DNA from: UBA9619 sp964630665
GTDB taxonomy: Bacteria > Pseudomonadota > Gammaproteobacteria > Arenicellales > UBA868
DNA length: 7,306 nt
Direction of reading: 5' to 3'
Assembly: GCA_964630665.1 (NCBI GenBank)
Contig: CAZVVN010000112.1
Coordinates: 1-7,306 of the forward strand
In this document: piece after piece, positions 6,878-7,306 of the stretch
Layout of the letters: the number at the start of each line of letters is the position of its first letter
Numbering within the stretch: position 1 is the first letter of the stretch
Notes under the pieces: generated by a model
What the model was told of the DNA's origin: nothing
What the model saw: the letters and a program-made list of their open reading frames with translations, nothing else
The model's database searches: none
Position numbers and translations under genes: made by a program

Positions 6878-6894
6878 TTGGGTGGTTCCACCAA
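6878..6894 (+). terminator. Hairpin just after the methyltransferase stop, possible transcript end
   Basis: TTG-GTGG pairs with CCAC-CAA with one bulged G and a two-base turn, 12 bases past the TAA at 6863-6865. Its place suits a 3' end structure. The absence of a T-run makes intrinsic termination uncertain. Confidence 0.3.
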
Positions 6895-7193
6895 GCTGAA
6901 ACCACAGCGCCCACCCTGCCAGTCAAAAGCCGGGTGCCGCCAGTTGGCCTGTTCGAGCGCTAGCGAAAACCCACCACTTGACACAAAAGCCGCGCCGTGG
7001 CGCTGTAGGGATACTGCTTGCCGGAGTTTCAGGATGGGGTCGTTACTGGAGACAAACGACCAGATTGTGAGGTAGCGTTGCCTTCACAGTGCACTCAGGG
7101 CGATCGGGCGGTGAAGCCGTGGGCGGTTGGCGGCCAGCTACCACTGGGCCTGAGGCAAATAAGGCGTTTATTTTTCCTTTACACCCAGGTCCC
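6895..7193. other. Non-coding stretch between the methyltransferase gene and the tRNA
   Basis: No convincing gene is seen; the short open frames lack start signals and family features. Structure includes a perfect seven-base inverted repeat GGTCGTT/AACGACC (7038-7044 with 7055-7061, loop 10) and an imperfect GGCCAG/CTGGGCC repeat (about 7132-7150). There is also an AT-only hairpin AAATAA/TTATTT (7157-7162 with 7168-7173) followed by TTCCTTT. The last could be a weak terminator or part of the AT-rich tRNA promoter region. TTGACA at 6978-6983 matches a -35 box, but no good -10 lies 16-18 bases on. Confidence 0.4.
7038..7061. repeat. Perfect 7-base inverted repeat with 10-base spacer
   Basis: GGTCGTT at 7038-7044 and AACGACC at 7055-7061 are exact reverse complements. 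The pattern could be a dimeric protein site or an RNA stem-loop. No adjacent gene start clarifies which. Confidence 0.45.
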
Positions 7194-7270
7194 GTCCCCA
7201 TCGTCTAGTTGGCCTAGGACACCACCCTTTTACGGTGGCAATAGGGGTGCGAATCCCCTTAGGGACGCCA
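7194..7270 (+). tRNA. tRNA-Glu-type body with UUU (Lys) anticodon, possibly degenerate
   Basis: A full cloverleaf can be drawn by hand: acceptor 7194-7200 with 7260-7266, D-stem 7203-7206 with 7217-7220, anticodon stem 7222-7226 with 7234-7238, T-stem 7243-7247 with 7255-7259, discriminator G7267 and an encoded CCA at 7268-7270. The anticodon loop CTTTTAC gives TTT at 7229-7231, which reads Lys codons. The body matches bacterial tRNA-Glu: GTCCCC acceptor start, D-arm with U13-G22, four-base variable loop without position 47, and G73. One C-to-T change at position 36 turns the Glu anticodon UUC into UUU. Two further defects are a C6-A67 mismatch in the acceptor stem and TGCGAAT in place of TTCGAAT in the T-loop, which loses U55. 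A working gene, a decaying copy or sequence error are all possible. A tool would probably label it tRNA-Lys or a pseudo-tRNA. Confidence 0.75.
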
Positions 7271-7276
7271 TAAATC

Positions 7277-7294
7277 AGATACTTTAGTGTATCT
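7277..7294 (+). terminator. Hairpin right after the tRNA, possible weak terminator
   Basis: AGATAC (7277-7282) and GTATCT (7289-7294) form a six-pair stem with a six-base loop, starting 6 bases after the tRNA CCA. The stem is AT-rich and no T-run follows before the window ends, so termination is only a possibility. Confidence 0.3.
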
Positions 7295-7306
7295 TGCTAG
7301 TTGATT

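Noticed and set aside
6978..7015. TTGACA as a possible promoter for the tRNA or a small RNA
   Set aside because: The -35 match is perfect, but the nearest -10-like hexamer (GATACT, 7010-7015) is 26 bases away and closer hexamers are poor.
1..7306. CRISPR array or tandem repeat array
   Set aside because: No regularly spaced direct repeats were seen.

Overview
The window looks like bacterial chromosome of mid-50s GC content. It is probably from a proteobacterium: the E1 is of the AceE (homodimeric) type and the tRNA encodes its own CCA end. No rRNA or other lineage marker is present, so the taxon stays open.

Layout, left to right. Positions 1-251 are non-coding and hold several short hairpins. 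On the minus strand, 252-3995 is a compact operon for a 2-oxoacid (most likely pyruvate) dehydrogenase complex. The E1 gene (1599-3995) is transcribed first and the E2 acyltransferase gene (252-1595) follows 3 bases later. No E3 (dihydrolipoamide dehydrogenase) gene is in the window. The E1 leader (3996-4180) has a good ribosome binding site and a 16-base palindrome. Next comes the dead remnant of an IS3-family (IS407-like) insertion sequence, about 4181-4650. Its transposase is on the minus strand and carries two in-frame stops, a mutated first catalytic Asp and an internal deletion. About 250 bases without a recognisable gene separate it from the next gene.

On the plus strand, 4871-6865 is the most interesting gene. 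It encodes one polypeptide that joins a uroporphyrinogen-decarboxylase-fold methyltransferase (MtaA/CmuA type) to a complete cobalamin-binding module with an intact DxHxxG motif. The domain order is that of the chloromethane enzyme CmuA. The usual methyltransferase zinc motif HxC is HxD here, and no partner gene is adjacent, so the methyl donor is unknown. After a 328-base non-coding stretch with inverted repeats, a tRNA gene (7194-7270) has the body of tRNA-Glu but the anticodon UUU (Lys), a changed T-loop and one acceptor mismatch. It may be a decaying copy.

Functionally, E1 and E2 would work together to make acetyl-CoA. The divergent corrinoid methyltransferase would feed C1 units into folate or another acceptor with partners encoded elsewhere. 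Nothing in the sequence links the two units beyond adjacency.
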